From Mycolicibacterium septicum DSM 44393 (lineage in GTDB: Bacteria; Actinomycetota; Actinomycetes; Mycobacteriales; Mycobacteriaceae), in assembly GCF_000455325.1 (NCBI RefSeq), contig NZ_HG322951.1, positions 520,748-584,747 on the forward strand: a stretch of DNA of 64,000 bases, given 5' to 3'. The notes beneath the pieces were generated by a model, which saw only the letters and a list, made by a program, of their open reading frames with translations, did not search any database and was not told the DNA's origin. Position 1 is the stretch's first letter. Every line of letters starts with the position of its first letter. The position numbers and the translations under genes are program-made. Below are positions 1 through 9,641 of this stretch, in pieces.

Positions 1-1132
1 CGGCGACGGCCTCGGGCATCACCCAGTCGGCCGCGCCGGTCTCGGGCAGGCGCCGGCCCAGCACCCGGGCCCACACCGGGCGCGCGTCGGCCAGCGCGGC
101 ATTGCCGATCACCCGTCCGGTGACCGCGATGGTCGCCGAGATGGTGCGCCGGATCAGCAGTCCCCGGCCGAGTTCGACGGCGGCCGCGTCGTCGGCGGTA
201 CCCAGGATCTGGGTGATGTCGTCGCGATAGCTGCCCTGGGCCACGGTGCGCTGCTCGGCCAGTGCCGCCCGCAGATCGATTCCGCGCGCGGCTCGTTCGG
301 CTGGATCATGGATCCGCAGCAGCGCGGCGCTGTCTCGTAGCACCCGCACCGCGGGGTCGCGCATTGCGCCGAGCAGTTCCCCGGTGTCATCGGTGACCTG
401 GTCGCAGATCCAGCCGAGGTCGTCGACGACGCGTACCAGGGCCCGGCTGCCCGCGCTGAGGGCGACGGGCCGGTAGTCCGCGCCGAGGAAGCTCTCGTAC
501 AGCTTGTTCATCGCGCGGGTGACGTCACGGGCCGAGGCCTGGCCCTCGAGCCGGTCGGCCAGCAGCCGGCACACCCGCGCCGAGTAGCGGCGCAGCTCGT
601 CGTGGTGCTTGGGGCGGAACAGGAACAGCGCGGCAGGCACACAGATCACGAGTGCGATCAGCCAGCCCAGCAGCCGGTCGGGTATCGGGCCGACGGGTGT
701 ACACAGCGGCAGGACGAACAGCAGCAGCGTGGCGCGCTGCCCGGCGGCGACTATCTCACTGAGCACCCCGGAGAACGACACCACCATGCCGACGACGAAC
801 ATCGCCGCCACGCTCAGCCACGGATACGGGGCCAGCACCGTGCCCAGCACGATCAAGATGGCGCCGTTGACGGCCAGGCCGCCATACGCGACGGCCCGCG
901 CCGGCCGGTTGCCGGGGAAATCGGCGGTGATGAGCAGAGAGACCGCGCCGAAGATCGCGAACAGCGGAGTCTGGGAGTCCCCGCCGACGGCGAAGCCCAC
1001 TGCCGCGGCGATGGGCAGCACGATGGCGGCCCGCAGGGCGCGGCGCAACGCGTCGTATTCGGGGTCCTTCTCACGCAGCCGATCGCGGAGACGGCCTGCC
1101 GTCCCGTGCCAGATCTCGGCCGGGGTCAGCAT
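1..1132 (-). CDS. FUSC-family integral membrane protein (partial, 3' end outside window)
   Basis: An open frame of about 377 codons runs off the left edge, so the C terminus is missing. It starts at an ATG reading MLTPAEIWHG. The N-terminal half has several hydrophobic helices (about residues 35-55, 60-75, 85-125 and 145-175) with a G-G-D-S-Q-T-P-L loop. This layout fits the FUSC/aromatic-acid-exporter family, inner-membrane proteins thought to export small organic acids. A soluble Arg/Asp-rich helical region follows. The gene begins 11 bases after the stop of the TetR gene on the same strand, so the two are probably one operon with the TetR as local regulator. Family assignment is from topology and motifs; the substrate is unknown. 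Confidence 0.75.
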   Translation of the reverse strand, partial: MLTPAEIWHGTAGRLRDRLREKDPEYDALRRALRAAIVLPIAAAVGFAVGGDSQTPLFAIFGAVSLLITADFPGNRPARAVAYGGLAVNGAILIVLGTVLAPYPWLSVAAMFVVGMVVSFSGVLSEIVAAGQRATLLLFVLPLCTPVGPIPDRLLGWLIALVICVPAALFLFRPKHHDELRRYSARVCRLLADRLEGQASARDVTRAMNKLYESFLGADYRPVALSAGSRALVRVVDDLGWICDQVTDDTGELLGAMRDPAVRVLRDSAALLRIHDPAERAARGIDLRAALAEQRTVAQGSYRDDITQILGTADDAAAVELGRGLLIRRTISATIAVTGRVIGNAALADARPVWARVLGRRLPETGAADWVMPEAVA

Positions 1133-1143
1133 GATCGCCGATG

Positions 1144-1719
1144 TTAGACCGGTTGATCCGGTCTCGGCGGCGGAGTGAACCGGCCCGATTCCAGCGCGTC
1201 GCGCATCTGGCCGGTGATCCACTCCAGAGTGTCAGGGTCGCGGGGCAGGGTCGCCTGCTCGTAGCCGACGACCAGATACAAACTCCACGCCGCGAAATAT
1301 CGGGCGTTGCGTTCGTCACCGATGATCTCGTAGGCGGACTCGAAGATGATGTCGAAACGCAGCTGGTCCACCACCGCCTGCACCTCGTAGACATAGGGAT
1401 CGAGTGAGCTCCACACCCGGATGGCGGCCTCGGCGCCGTGCGGCAGCGCCAGCGCCTCCATGGTCAGGGACTCGATGCGGTGATGCGGGTCGTGGTCGGC
1501 GCGGATGGCCTCGACCACCCGCAGGGTACGCACCTCGCGCCAGTGCGCGATCAGTTCCCGTGTGTAGGACGCCCAGTTCGGGAAGTAGTGATAGAACGAC
1601 CCGGTTGTGACGCCCAGTCGGTTGCACACTTCGGCGAGTTTGAGCCCGCCGTATCCACGGTCGGACAATACGTCCAGACCGATTTCGAAGTACGCCTCCC
1701 GCGAAACTCCCCCTGCCAT
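1144..1719 (-). CDS. TetR-family transcriptional regulator
   Basis: 191-aa protein with an N-terminal TetR helix-turn-helix (about residues 8-55). The recognition segment reads VTTGSFYHYF, with the typical T-x-G-S-F-Y-x-H-F pattern. The C-terminal ligand-binding part is helical and Trp/Tyr-rich. The ATG start places the HTH at the usual distance from the N terminus. The gene lies directly upstream of the FUSC membrane protein gene on the same strand and probably represses that operon. A second TetR gene is divergent across a gap of 79 bases. The inducer cannot be read from the sequence. Confidence 0.9.
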   Translation of the reverse strand: MAGGVSREAYFEIGLDVLSDRGYGGLKLAEVCNRLGVTTGSFYHYFPNWASYTRELIAHWREVRTLRVVEAIRADHDPHHRIESLTMEALALPHGAEAAIRVWSSLDPYVYEVQAVVDQLRFDIIFESAYEIIGDERNARYFAAWSLYLVVGYEQATLPRDPDTLEWITGQMRDALESGRFTPPPRPDQPV

Positions 1720-1798
1720 GGGGCACCACGCTAGTTCGTCGTCAATTTTTCGAGCGCGACGGGGCTTTGCTGGTCAGCCGCATTTAACGCACCCAAAC

Positions 1799-2479
1799 AT
1801 GACGGCCCCGGGACTCCCAGGTGACGTGTGGCACAATTTGACTGTGGCCCACACAGCGAGCCGAGGACCGGGACGCCCTCCCGCAGCAAAGGCGGCGGAA
1901 ACTCGTGAGCGCATCGTGCGAGCTGCCCGTGAAGTTTTCAGCGAACTTGGTTACGACGCAGCTACATTCCAAGCGATAGCGATCCGCGCTGATCTCACCC
2001 GCCCGGCAATCAATCATTACTTCAGCAGCAAACGTGTCTTGTATCGCGATGTGGTCGAGCAGACCAATGCGAAAGTGATCGCCGCGGGTATTACCAAAGC
2101 CCGGGAAGCGACCACTCTGCTGAACCGGATTTCGGCGTTCTTCGCCGCCGCGATGGATGCGGATTCGACGGATCGGTCGGCCGCCGCGTTCCTCGTCACC
2201 TCGGTTCTGGAAGCTCAGCGACATCCCGAACTGATTTCCGAGGAGCACGACGCATTGCGTAGCTCGCGGGAGTTCGTCAAGTGGGCGGTCGACGAGGCCA
2301 TCCAGCGCGGGGAGCTGAGCACCGATACCGACATCCCGGCGATCGTGGAGATGCTGGTCGCGGTGATGTGGGGAATGGGCTTTTATGCCGGTTACGTGGG
2401 GCATCGTGACGACGTGGCCGTCATCGTCGACAAGTTCGAACTGTTGATGGCGAACAAGCTCTGGCAGCTGCGCGACTGA
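1799..2479 (+). CDS. TetR-family regulator (Rv0144-like)
   Basis: 226-aa regulator. The N-terminal arm contains SRGPGRPPAAKAAETRERIV, leading into a TetR HTH with the recognition segment LTRPAINHYFSSK (about residues 55-67). From memory it matches M. tuberculosis Rv0144, which also precedes two tandem SAM-methyltransferases, as here. The ATG was chosen over a far-upstream in-frame start because the longer version would run into the divergent TetR gene. A GTG about 45 bases downstream is an alternative. It probably controls the two methyltransferase genes that follow after 72 bases. Confidence 0.88.
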   Translation: MTAPGLPGDVWHNLTVAHTASRGPGRPPAAKAAETRERIVRAAREVFSELGYDAATFQAIAIRADLTRPAINHYFSSKRVLYRDVVEQTNAKVIAAGITKAREATTLLNRISAFFAAAMDADSTDRSAAAFLVTSVLEAQRHPELISEEHDALRSSREFVKWAVDEAIQRGELSTDTDIPAIVEMLVAVMWGMGFYAGYVGHRDDVAVIVDKFELLMANKLWQLRD

Positions 2480-2551
2480 CGCATCGGCACCGTGAGGTGC
2501 CCCACATCACCGTATAGCTTGGCTAACTTCTTCGGTAGCATTGTTTGGCAA

Positions 2552-4443
<1,892 letters not shown>

Positions 4444-4464
4444 GCCCGACCTCCCGAACAACGA

Positions 4465-4494
4465 AAGGGGCGCCCCGGTTGTGGGGCGCCCCTT
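4465..4494. terminator. Intrinsic terminator between convergent genes
   Basis: Perfect 12-bp GC-rich stem (AAGGGGCGCCCC and its complement) with a 6-base loop, followed on the plus strand by a T-rich tail (ACGTTTTCG). It sits between the methyltransferase stop and the 3' end of the small secreted-protein gene on the other strand. It can serve both directions. Confidence 0.85.
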
Positions 4495-4510
4495 ACGTTT
4501 TCGTTGCCGG

Positions 4511-4708
4511 TCAGCGGTTCGACATCGCCTTGGTGCGATTCACGTTGGTGTGCTTGACGGTGGTGTCGACCTGAGGAACCGTCGCCTTCTGATGCATCTG
4601 GTGCACCCAGAGGTGGTGGTCGACTCCGGCCGACGCGGGCGCGGACAGGCCTAGAAGGGCTGTGGCCACTCCGCTGACGAGCAATGCGGGAACTCCGAAC
4701 TTATTCAT
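4511..4708 (-). CDS. Small secreted protein with Sec signal peptide, 65 aa
   Basis: Starts MNKFGVPALL, followed by a hydrophobic core and the cleavage site APASA-GVD (after residue 27), giving a mature peptide of about 38 aa. The mature part contains HHLWVHQMHQ, then VPQVDTTVKHTNVN. A good Shine-Dalgarno (AAAGGA) precedes the ATG. It is paralogous to the 55-aa gene immediately upstream: both share the signal sequence pattern, HH-x-W and VP-x-VDTTV. No catalytic motif or cysteine is visible, so function is unknown. A structural, envelope-associated or metal-binding (His-rich) role is only a guess. Confidence 0.8.
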   Translation of the reverse strand: MNKFGVPALLVSGVATALLGLSAPASAGVDHHLWVHQMHQKATVPQVDTTVKHTNVNRTKAMSNR

Positions 4709-4763
4709 CTATTTCTATCCTTTTTGGGAACACATTCCGTAGTAGATCAACCGACTCACCTGG

Positions 4764-4784
4764 GGGTTTAATCCCGCTAAACCC
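4764..4784 (-). terminator. Short hairpin between the two small secreted-protein genes
   Basis: 7-bp perfect inverted repeat (GGGTTTA / TAAACCC) with a 7-base loop in the 159-base gap between the two tandem minus-strand micro-genes. It could terminate or attenuate the upstream transcript. There is no clear T-run, so the role is tentative. Confidence 0.4.
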
Positions 4785-4867
4785 TGGCTGGTGCCGTGAC
4801 AGTGGTCACTGGACCCGGCGGGTCATCGGGATCTGTCCGCGTGCTGTTTCCGCAAGGAACCGACGTC

Positions 4868-5035
4868 TCAGTGGCTCTGGTGCACGGTGGTGTCGACGTG
4901 CGGCACGGTCACGTGCGGGCCGATCTGATCCAGCCAATCGTGGTGGGACACATCGGCCGATGCGGGGCCGGCGAGACCCAGGACGGCGGCGGCCAGACCA
5001 CTGGCGATCATTGCAGTGAACCCGAACTTCTTCAT
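4868..5035 (-). CDS. Small secreted protein with Sec signal peptide, 55 aa (paralogue of neighbour)
   Basis: Short gene starting MKKFGFTAMI, with a hydrophobic core and the cleavage site GPASA-DVS after residue 27. The mature peptide is only 28 aa and contains SHHDWLDQIGP, then VPHVDTTVHQSH. A GAGG Shine-Dalgarno lies just before the ATG. It aligns along its length with the 65-aa product downstream (identical MxKFG start, GPASA/APASA site, HH-x-W and VPxVDTTV), which strongly supports real coding despite its size. Function unknown. The two probably arose by tandem duplication. Confidence 0.78.
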   Translation of the reverse strand: MKKFGFTAMIASGLAAAVLGLAGPASADVSHHDWLDQIGPHVTVPHVDTTVHQSH

Positions 5036-5169
5036 TTCCTCTGCCTCTTTCTAAATCTTGCTTTCTTGATTGGTTCAACTAAAGGAAGAGCCGGTTGATT
5101 CCTGATCAGCGCGGTTGGCGGCAATTGACCGTTCGGTGGCAGAAATGCGTCGTCCCGGGCGGTAACCGA

Positions 5170-5183
5170 CCCGGTTAACCGGG
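5170..5183. promoter_or_regulatory. Perfect 14-bp palindrome upstream of SDR operon (candidate operator)
   Basis: CCCGGTTAACCGGG is a perfect palindrome 70 bases upstream of the SDR start and just after a GGTAACC motif. It has no T-tail, and its position between divergent genes suggests a binding site rather than a terminator. The binding protein is unknown. Confidence 0.4.
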
Positions 5184-5253
5184 AGTTATCCGCCCGCCGT
5201 ATACAGGAGGGGAGCTGAGCCGTTTTGCGGCCCGTTAACGAGGAGGAATCCCC

Positions 5254-6117
5254 ATGCCAGGAGTGCAGGACCGCGTCGTCGTCGTCACCGGAGCCGGTGG
5301 AGGTCTGGGCCGCGAGTACGCCCTGACGCTCGCCCGTGAGGGCGCCAGCGTCGTCGTCAACGACCTCGGCGGTGCCCGCGACGGCTCCGGCGCCGGACAT
5401 AACATGGCCGATGAGGTGGTGGCCGAGATCAAGGCGGCCGGTGGTCGTGCCGTCGCCAACTACGACAGCGTTGCCGAGCAGGCGGGCGCCGAGAACATCA
5501 TCAAGACCGCGATCGATGAGTTCGGCAAGGTCGACGGCGTGGTGTCCAACGCCGGCATCCTGCGTGACGGCACCTTCCACAAGATGACGTTCGAGCAGTG
5601 GGACGCCGTGCTCAAGGTGCACCTCTACGGCGGCTACAACGTCATCCGGGCCGCCTGGCCGCACTTCCGTGAGCAGAGCTTCGGCCGCGTCGTCGTCGCC
5701 ACCTCCACCAGCGGTCTGTTCGGCAACTTCGGTCAGGCCAACTACGGTGCCGCCAAGCTCGGCCTGGTCGGCCTGATCAACACGCTGGCCCAGGAAGGCG
5801 CCAAGTACAACATCAAGACCAACGCAGTAGCCCCGATCGCCGCGACCCGCATGACCCAGGACATCCTTCCCCCCGAGGTCTTCGAGAAGCTCACCCCCGA
5901 GTACGTCGCACCGGTTGTGGCCTACCTGATGACCGAGGAACTGCCCGACACCGACTCGGTGTTCATCGTCGGCGGCGGCAAGGTGCAGCGCACCGCACTG
6001 TTCCAGAACGACGGCATCACCTTCACCGAGGTGCCCTCGGTCGACGACATCGCCGCCAAGTGGGGCGAGATCACCGATCTGTCCGCCGCTCAGCAGGCCA
6101 GCTTCAAGCTCGGCTAG
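5254..6117 (+). CDS. Short-chain dehydrogenase, HSD17B4/(3R)-hydroxyacyl-CoA dehydrogenase type (Rv0148-like)
   Basis: 287-aa SDR. The Rossmann glycine motif TGAGGGLG is at residues 12-19, NAG at 99-101, the catalytic Ser about 151-153 and YGAAK (Tyr164, Lys168). The long insertion ARDGSGAGHN after beta-2 and the sequence around GRVV-STSG match the dehydrogenase domain of peroxisomal multifunctional enzyme type 2. A fatty-acyl or steroid hydroxy substrate is therefore likely. A strong GAGGAGG-type ribosome site precedes the ATG. The gene heads a plus-strand run of six closely packed genes. From memory it corresponds to M. tuberculosis Rv0148. Confidence 0.92.
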   Translation: MPGVQDRVVVVTGAGGGLGREYALTLAREGASVVVNDLGGARDGSGAGHNMADEVVAEIKAAGGRAVANYDSVAEQAGAENIIKTAIDEFGKVDGVVSNAGILRDGTFHKMTFEQWDAVLKVHLYGGYNVIRAAWPHFREQSFGRVVVATSTSGLFGNFGQANYGAAKLGLVGLINTLAQEGAKYNIKTNAVAPIAATRMTQDILPPEVFEKLTPEYVAPVVAYLMTEELPDTDSVFIVGGGKVQRTALFQNDGITFTEVPSVDDIAAKWGEITDLSAAQQASFKLG

Positions 6118-6122
6118 AACTG

Positions 6123-7100
6123 GTGAAAGCGCTTGTAGCGCAGGCACTTACCGGTACATCCGGGCTGGCGTACGTCGACGTCGATGATCTGGCCGGTGAC
6201 CCCGCATACGCGGGCACCGTCGTCATCGACGTCGGCGCCGCCGGTGTCTGCTTCCCCGATCTGCTGTTGTTACGCGGTGAGTACCAGCTGCGGCTGGAAC
6301 CGCCGTTCACACCCGGCATGGAGGTGGCCGGAACGGTGCGCTCGGCACCCGAGGGCTCCGGGTTCACCCCGGGACAGCGGGTTTCGGCGTTCTCGATGAT
6401 CGGCGGGTACGCCGAGCAGGTGGCGGCCGTGCCGGCCAACGTGATCCCCACTGCCGACGGCCTCGACGACGGCGAGGCGGCATCGCTGCTGGGCAACTAC
6501 TACACGATGCAGTTCGCACTGGCCCGCCGCGGCGGGCTGATGCCGGGGGAGACCGTCCTGGTGCTCGGCTCGGCAGGTGGCATCGGCGTCGCGTCGATCC
6601 AGTTGGCCAAAGCCATGGGCGCCAAGGTGATTGCGATGGTGCACCGGTCCGGGGCCGAGGAGTTCGTATCGTCGCTCGGTGCCGACGTGGTGTTGCCGCT
6701 GGCAGATGGCTGGCGGGAAGCCGTGATGGAAGCCACCGGTGGTCAGGGCGTCGACCTGGCTGTCGACCCGATCGGCGGCGAAGCCTTCGACGACGCCATC
6801 CGGGTGCTGGCCCCAGAAGGTCGGCTGCTGGTCATCGGTTTCGCCGCGGGCGGCGGGATCCCGACCGTCAAGGTGAACCGGCTGTTGCTGCGCAACGTCA
6901 GTGTGGTCGGGGTCGGCTGGGGCGAGTTCGTGCGCCGCCACCCGGCCGCCCAGGCGGAGGTCGGTGCCGAGCTGACGAAGTTGGTGGCCGCCGGGTTGCG
7001 TCCGCCGCCACCGGTGCGGTTCCCGTTGTCCGAGGGGGCGGCTGCCCTCGATGCACTGGCCAACGGCTCGGTGCGCGGGAAGCTGGTGCTGGAGCCATAG
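6123..7100 (+). CDS. NADPH:quinone oxidoreductase, zinc-independent MDR family (Rv0149-like)
   Basis: 325-aa medium-chain reductase with an N-terminal GroES-like fold (AAGVCFPDLLLLRGEYQ near residue 40, GMEVAG near 65). The NADP-binding motif is LGSAGGIGVASIQLAKAMGA near 145. It lacks the zinc cysteines of alcohol dehydrogenases, as expected for quinone oxidoreductases. GTG was chosen because it lies 5 bases after the SDR stop and gives the conserved VKALVAQ start. An upstream in-frame start would overlap the SDR gene. Coupled with the SDR, it probably reduces an enone or quinone intermediate. From memory it is Rv0149-like. Confidence 0.9.
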   Translation: MKALVAQALTGTSGLAYVDVDDLAGDPAYAGTVVIDVGAAGVCFPDLLLLRGEYQLRLEPPFTPGMEVAGTVRSAPEGSGFTPGQRVSAFSMIGGYAEQVAAVPANVIPTADGLDDGEAASLLGNYYTMQFALARRGGLMPGETVLVLGSAGGIGVASIQLAKAMGAKVIAMVHRSGAEEFVSSLGADVVLPLADGWREAVMEATGGQGVDLAVDPIGGEAFDDAIRVLAPEGRLLVIGFAAGGGIPTVKVNRLLLRNVSVVGVGWGEFVRRHPAAQAEVGAELTKLVAAGLRPPPPVRFPLSEGAAALDALANGSVRGKLVLEP

Positions 7101-7795
7101 TGCGAGCCCTGGCCTTCGATGTGTTCGGGACCGTCGTCGACTGGCGGTCCAGCATCATCGGTGAGCTGGAAGCCTTCGGCAAAAGCCGGGGACTGCAACG
7201 GGACTGGTCGGCTTTCGCCGACAACTGGCGGGCCGGCTACGCCCCGGCCATGGACCGGGTGCGCCGCGGTGAGCTGCCGTGGACCAGGATCGACGATCTG
7301 CATCGCGCGATCCTGGTCGACCTGCTCGATGCCGCGGGCATCCGGGCCGGGGACGCTGAGATCGACCACCTCAACCGGGCCTGGCACCGGCTCGACCCAT
7401 GGCCGGATTCGGTGGTCGGGCTGACCCGGCTCAAGCAGCGCTACCTCATCACGACGTTGTCGAACGGCAACGTCTCACTGCTCACCAACATGGCCAAACA
7501 TGCCGGGCTGCCGTGGGATTGCGTGATCTCGGCCGAGCTGTTCCGGCATTACAAGCCCGACCCGGAGGCTTATCAGGGCTGCGCCGAACTGCTCGACATC
7601 GTGCCCGAGGAGCTGACCCTGGTCGCGGCCCATCCTTCTGACCTGCGGGCCGCCCGCGCGGCCGGGCTCGGGACCGCGTACGTGGCCCGCCCCCTTGAGT
7701 ACGGGCCGGACCGAGCTCCGCACGACGTCGCGTCCGACGACTTCGACATCATCGCGACGGATTTTGTCGACCTCGCCGACCAGCTCGGTGCGTAG
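7100..7795 (+). CDS. Haloacid dehalogenase type II (HAD superfamily hydrolase)
   Basis: 231-aa HAD protein. Motif I is FDVFGTVVDW with nucleophile Asp7. Motif II is TLSNGN, motif III contains HYKPDPEAY, and the final motif is VAAHPSDLRAARAAG. This arrangement is that of 2-haloacid dehalogenases, although many family members act on other substrates. The GTG start shares its G with the preceding stop codon TAG, so translation is coupled to the quinone oxidoreductase. A second HAD type II gene occurs near 39 kb in a different cassette. Confidence 0.88.
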   Translation: MRALAFDVFGTVVDWRSSIIGELEAFGKSRGLQRDWSAFADNWRAGYAPAMDRVRRGELPWTRIDDLHRAILVDLLDAAGIRAGDAEIDHLNRAWHRLDPWPDSVVGLTRLKQRYLITTLSNGNVSLLTNMAKHAGLPWDCVISAELFRHYKPDPEAYQGCAELLDIVPEELTLVAAHPSDLRAARAAGLGTAYVARPLEYGPDRAPHDVASDDFDIIATDFVDLADQLGA

Positions 7796-7804
7796 CGTAG
7801 AGGT

Positions 7805-8527
7805 GTGGACACCGCATCGAGTGGGGCATTGCGCAAGGCGCTGGATCTCCTGATCGATCCGCCGGCCGAGCCGGACGTCAGCAAGGGATATCTCGATCTG
7901 CTGGGGGAGGGCAGTGACGCCCCCAAGAATGCGGGATTCATCCAGAAGCTATGGGCGACACCGGTCGGGTCGAGGCTCTACGACAACGCCCAGGCCCTCG
8001 CCCGCAAGGTGATGACGGCGTGGCAGGAGCCCGCCGAATGGCTCGACATCCCGCCCGGTGGAATCGCCCTCGATGTCGGTAGCGGTCCAGGGAACGTGAC
8101 GGCCGCACTGGCCCGGGCGGCCGGGCTGGACGGGTTCGCGTTCGGCGTGGACATCTCGGAGCCCATGCTGGCCCGCGCCGTAGAGGCCGAGGCCGGTCGG
8201 CAGGTGGGTTTCCTGCGCGCCGACGCCCAGAAGCTCCCGTTCCGGGACGACGTCTTCGATGCGGTGACATCGATTGCGGCGGTGCAGCTGATCCCCGACG
8301 CCGAGGCAGCGCTGGCGGAGATGGTGCGGGTGCTGCGTCCCGGCGGGCGCATCGCGATCATGGTGCCCACGGCGACGACCCGTGGGCCGGCACGGCTGCT
8401 GTCGAAGGGCGGGGCCCGCTTCTTCGCCGAGGATGAGCTCGCCGATCGGTTCGAGGGGCTGGGGCTGGAGCGGGTACGTTCCAAGACCATGGGCACCATG
8501 CAGTGGGTGCGCGGGCAGAAACCGTGA
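7805..8527 (+). CDS. Class I SAM-dependent methyltransferase
   Basis: 240-aa methyltransferase of the UbiE/Methyltransf_11 type. SAM motif I is ALDVGSGPGNVT near residue 90. The acidic loop GVDISEPMLA follows near 115, motif II includes DAQKLPFRDDVFDAVT near 140, and VRVLRPGGRIAIM is near 180. GTG start, 9 bases after the HAD stop. The end overlaps the next start as GTGA. Acceptor unknown. Its place in a lipid/redox operon makes a quinone, lipid or fatty-acid substrate plausible. Confidence 0.88.
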   Translation: MDTASSGALRKALDLLIDPPAEPDVSKGYLDLLGEGSDAPKNAGFIQKLWATPVGSRLYDNAQALARKVMTAWQEPAEWLDIPPGGIALDVGSGPGNVTAALARAAGLDGFAFGVDISEPMLARAVEAEAGRQVGFLRADAQKLPFRDDVFDAVTSIAAVQLIPDAEAALAEMVRVLRPGGRIAIMVPTATTRGPARLLSKGGARFFAEDELADRFEGLGLERVRSKTMGTMQWVRGQKP

Positions 8528-9012
8528 GCACCCTTGGCGTTGTTCTTGTTGCGTTGGTGATCGCCGTAGGACTGGTCGGCATCGTGCTGCCCGTCTTACC
8601 CGGCGGCGGGTTTCTCGTGTTCGCCGCGATCGCGGTGTGGGCCATCGTCGAACGCACCACGGTGTCGTGGGTGACGCTCGGTATCGCGGCGGTGTTCTTC
8701 GTGACGGCCGAGGTGATCAAGTACGCGTGGCCGGTCCGGCGGATGCGGGCCGCCGATGTGAGGATCTCGAGCCTGGTGGCCGGTGGGGTGCTCGGCCTGA
8801 TCGGCTTCTTCGTCATCCCGGTGATCGGTTTGGTGATCGGCTTCGTCGCCGGTGTGTATCTGGCGGAGTTGGCCGCACGGCGTGACTACCGGCGGGCCTG
8901 GGCGTCAACTGTGCACGCGCTCAAGGGGGTTGCGCTGTCGGTCGGGGTCGAGCTGACCGGTGCGCTGCTGGCCACCATCACGTGGGTGGCGGGCCTGGTG
9001 ATCGCGTCGTGA
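8524..9012 (+). CDS. DUF456 family small membrane protein
   Basis: 162-aa very hydrophobic protein with about five transmembrane segments. The PVLPGGGFLVFAAI motif is typical of DUF456. The GTG start overlaps the upstream stop as GTGA, and its own stop overlaps the following GTG the same way, so it is embedded in a coupled operon. The molecular function of DUF456 proteins is not known. Confidence 0.85.
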   Translation: MSTLGVVLVALVIAVGLVGIVLPVLPGGGFLVFAAIAVWAIVERTTVSWVTLGIAAVFFVTAEVIKYAWPVRRMRAADVRISSLVAGGVLGLIGFFVIPVIGLVIGFVAGVYLAELAARRDYRRAWASTVHALKGVALSVGVELTGALLATITWVAGLVIAS

Positions 9013-9545
9013 CGCAGTGGAACCTGAGCCCCGACACGGGCGAGTTGCTGCTGCGCACCGGCGTGACGGGTAGTGCGTCGCGGATGGGTCATCGGTTGAC
9101 CATCGCGATGCGCTCCTGGCACGCGACGGTGGAATGGGATGGCAAGGTGCCGTCGTCGGTGGAGGTGACGGTCGACCTCGATTCCCTCGACGTGCTGCGG
9201 GGTGAGGGCGGCATGACTCCGTTGTCTGGTGCCGAGAAGGTGCTGATCCGGTCCAATGCGTTGAAGACACTGCGGGCGAAGAAGTTTCCGCAGGCAGTGT
9301 TCCGGTCCGGCGAGATCGTCGCCGACGCGGAAACGTACCGGATCGAGGGGACACTCGAGATCGGCGGCCACAGCGGCGACCAAGTTGCGGTCGTCCGGGT
9401 CGAGGGGGACGGATCCGGGCGGATCAGCGGCCAAGCGCAGGTGCGGCACAGCGATTTCGGGCTGAAGCAGTACTCGATGTTGATGGGCGCGATGAAGGTG
9501 GCCGACGAGGTCGAGGTGAGTCTGGTAGTGACCCAACCGGCCTGA
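9009..9545 (+). CDS. YceI-family protein
   Basis: 178-aa lipocalin-like protein of the YceI family, which binds polyisoprenoid or other lipids in a beta-barrel. Visible elements are GELLLRTGVTG, GHRLTIAMRSWHATVEW near residue 30, VTVDLDSLDV, and IRSNALKTLRAKKFPQAVF. No signal peptide is present, so it is predicted to be cytoplasmic, unlike the periplasmic E. coli form. The GTG start overlaps the DUF456 stop (GTGA). It is the last gene of the plus-strand run starting with the SDR. Confidence 0.87.
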   Translation: MTQWNLSPDTGELLLRTGVTGSASRMGHRLTIAMRSWHATVEWDGKVPSSVEVTVDLDSLDVLRGEGGMTPLSGAEKVLIRSNALKTLRAKKFPQAVFRSGEIVADAETYRIEGTLEIGGHSGDQVAVVRVEGDGSGRISGQAQVRHSDFGLKQYSMLMGAMKVADEVEVSLVVTQPA

Positions 9546-9641
9546 CGGCGCGTGGCGGTGCCCGTTGACTTCGACACCACGCACACCGTTACCCGTAAGA
9601 CTGCGGCGTCAGCTCAAAGTCAAACGAGGAGCTGAGCTAGG

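Noticed and set aside
9609-9635. TCAGCTC...GAGCTGA hairpin between the YceI and ptbB genes
   Set aside because: Only 7 bp with a 13-base loop and no T-run; too weak to call a terminator.
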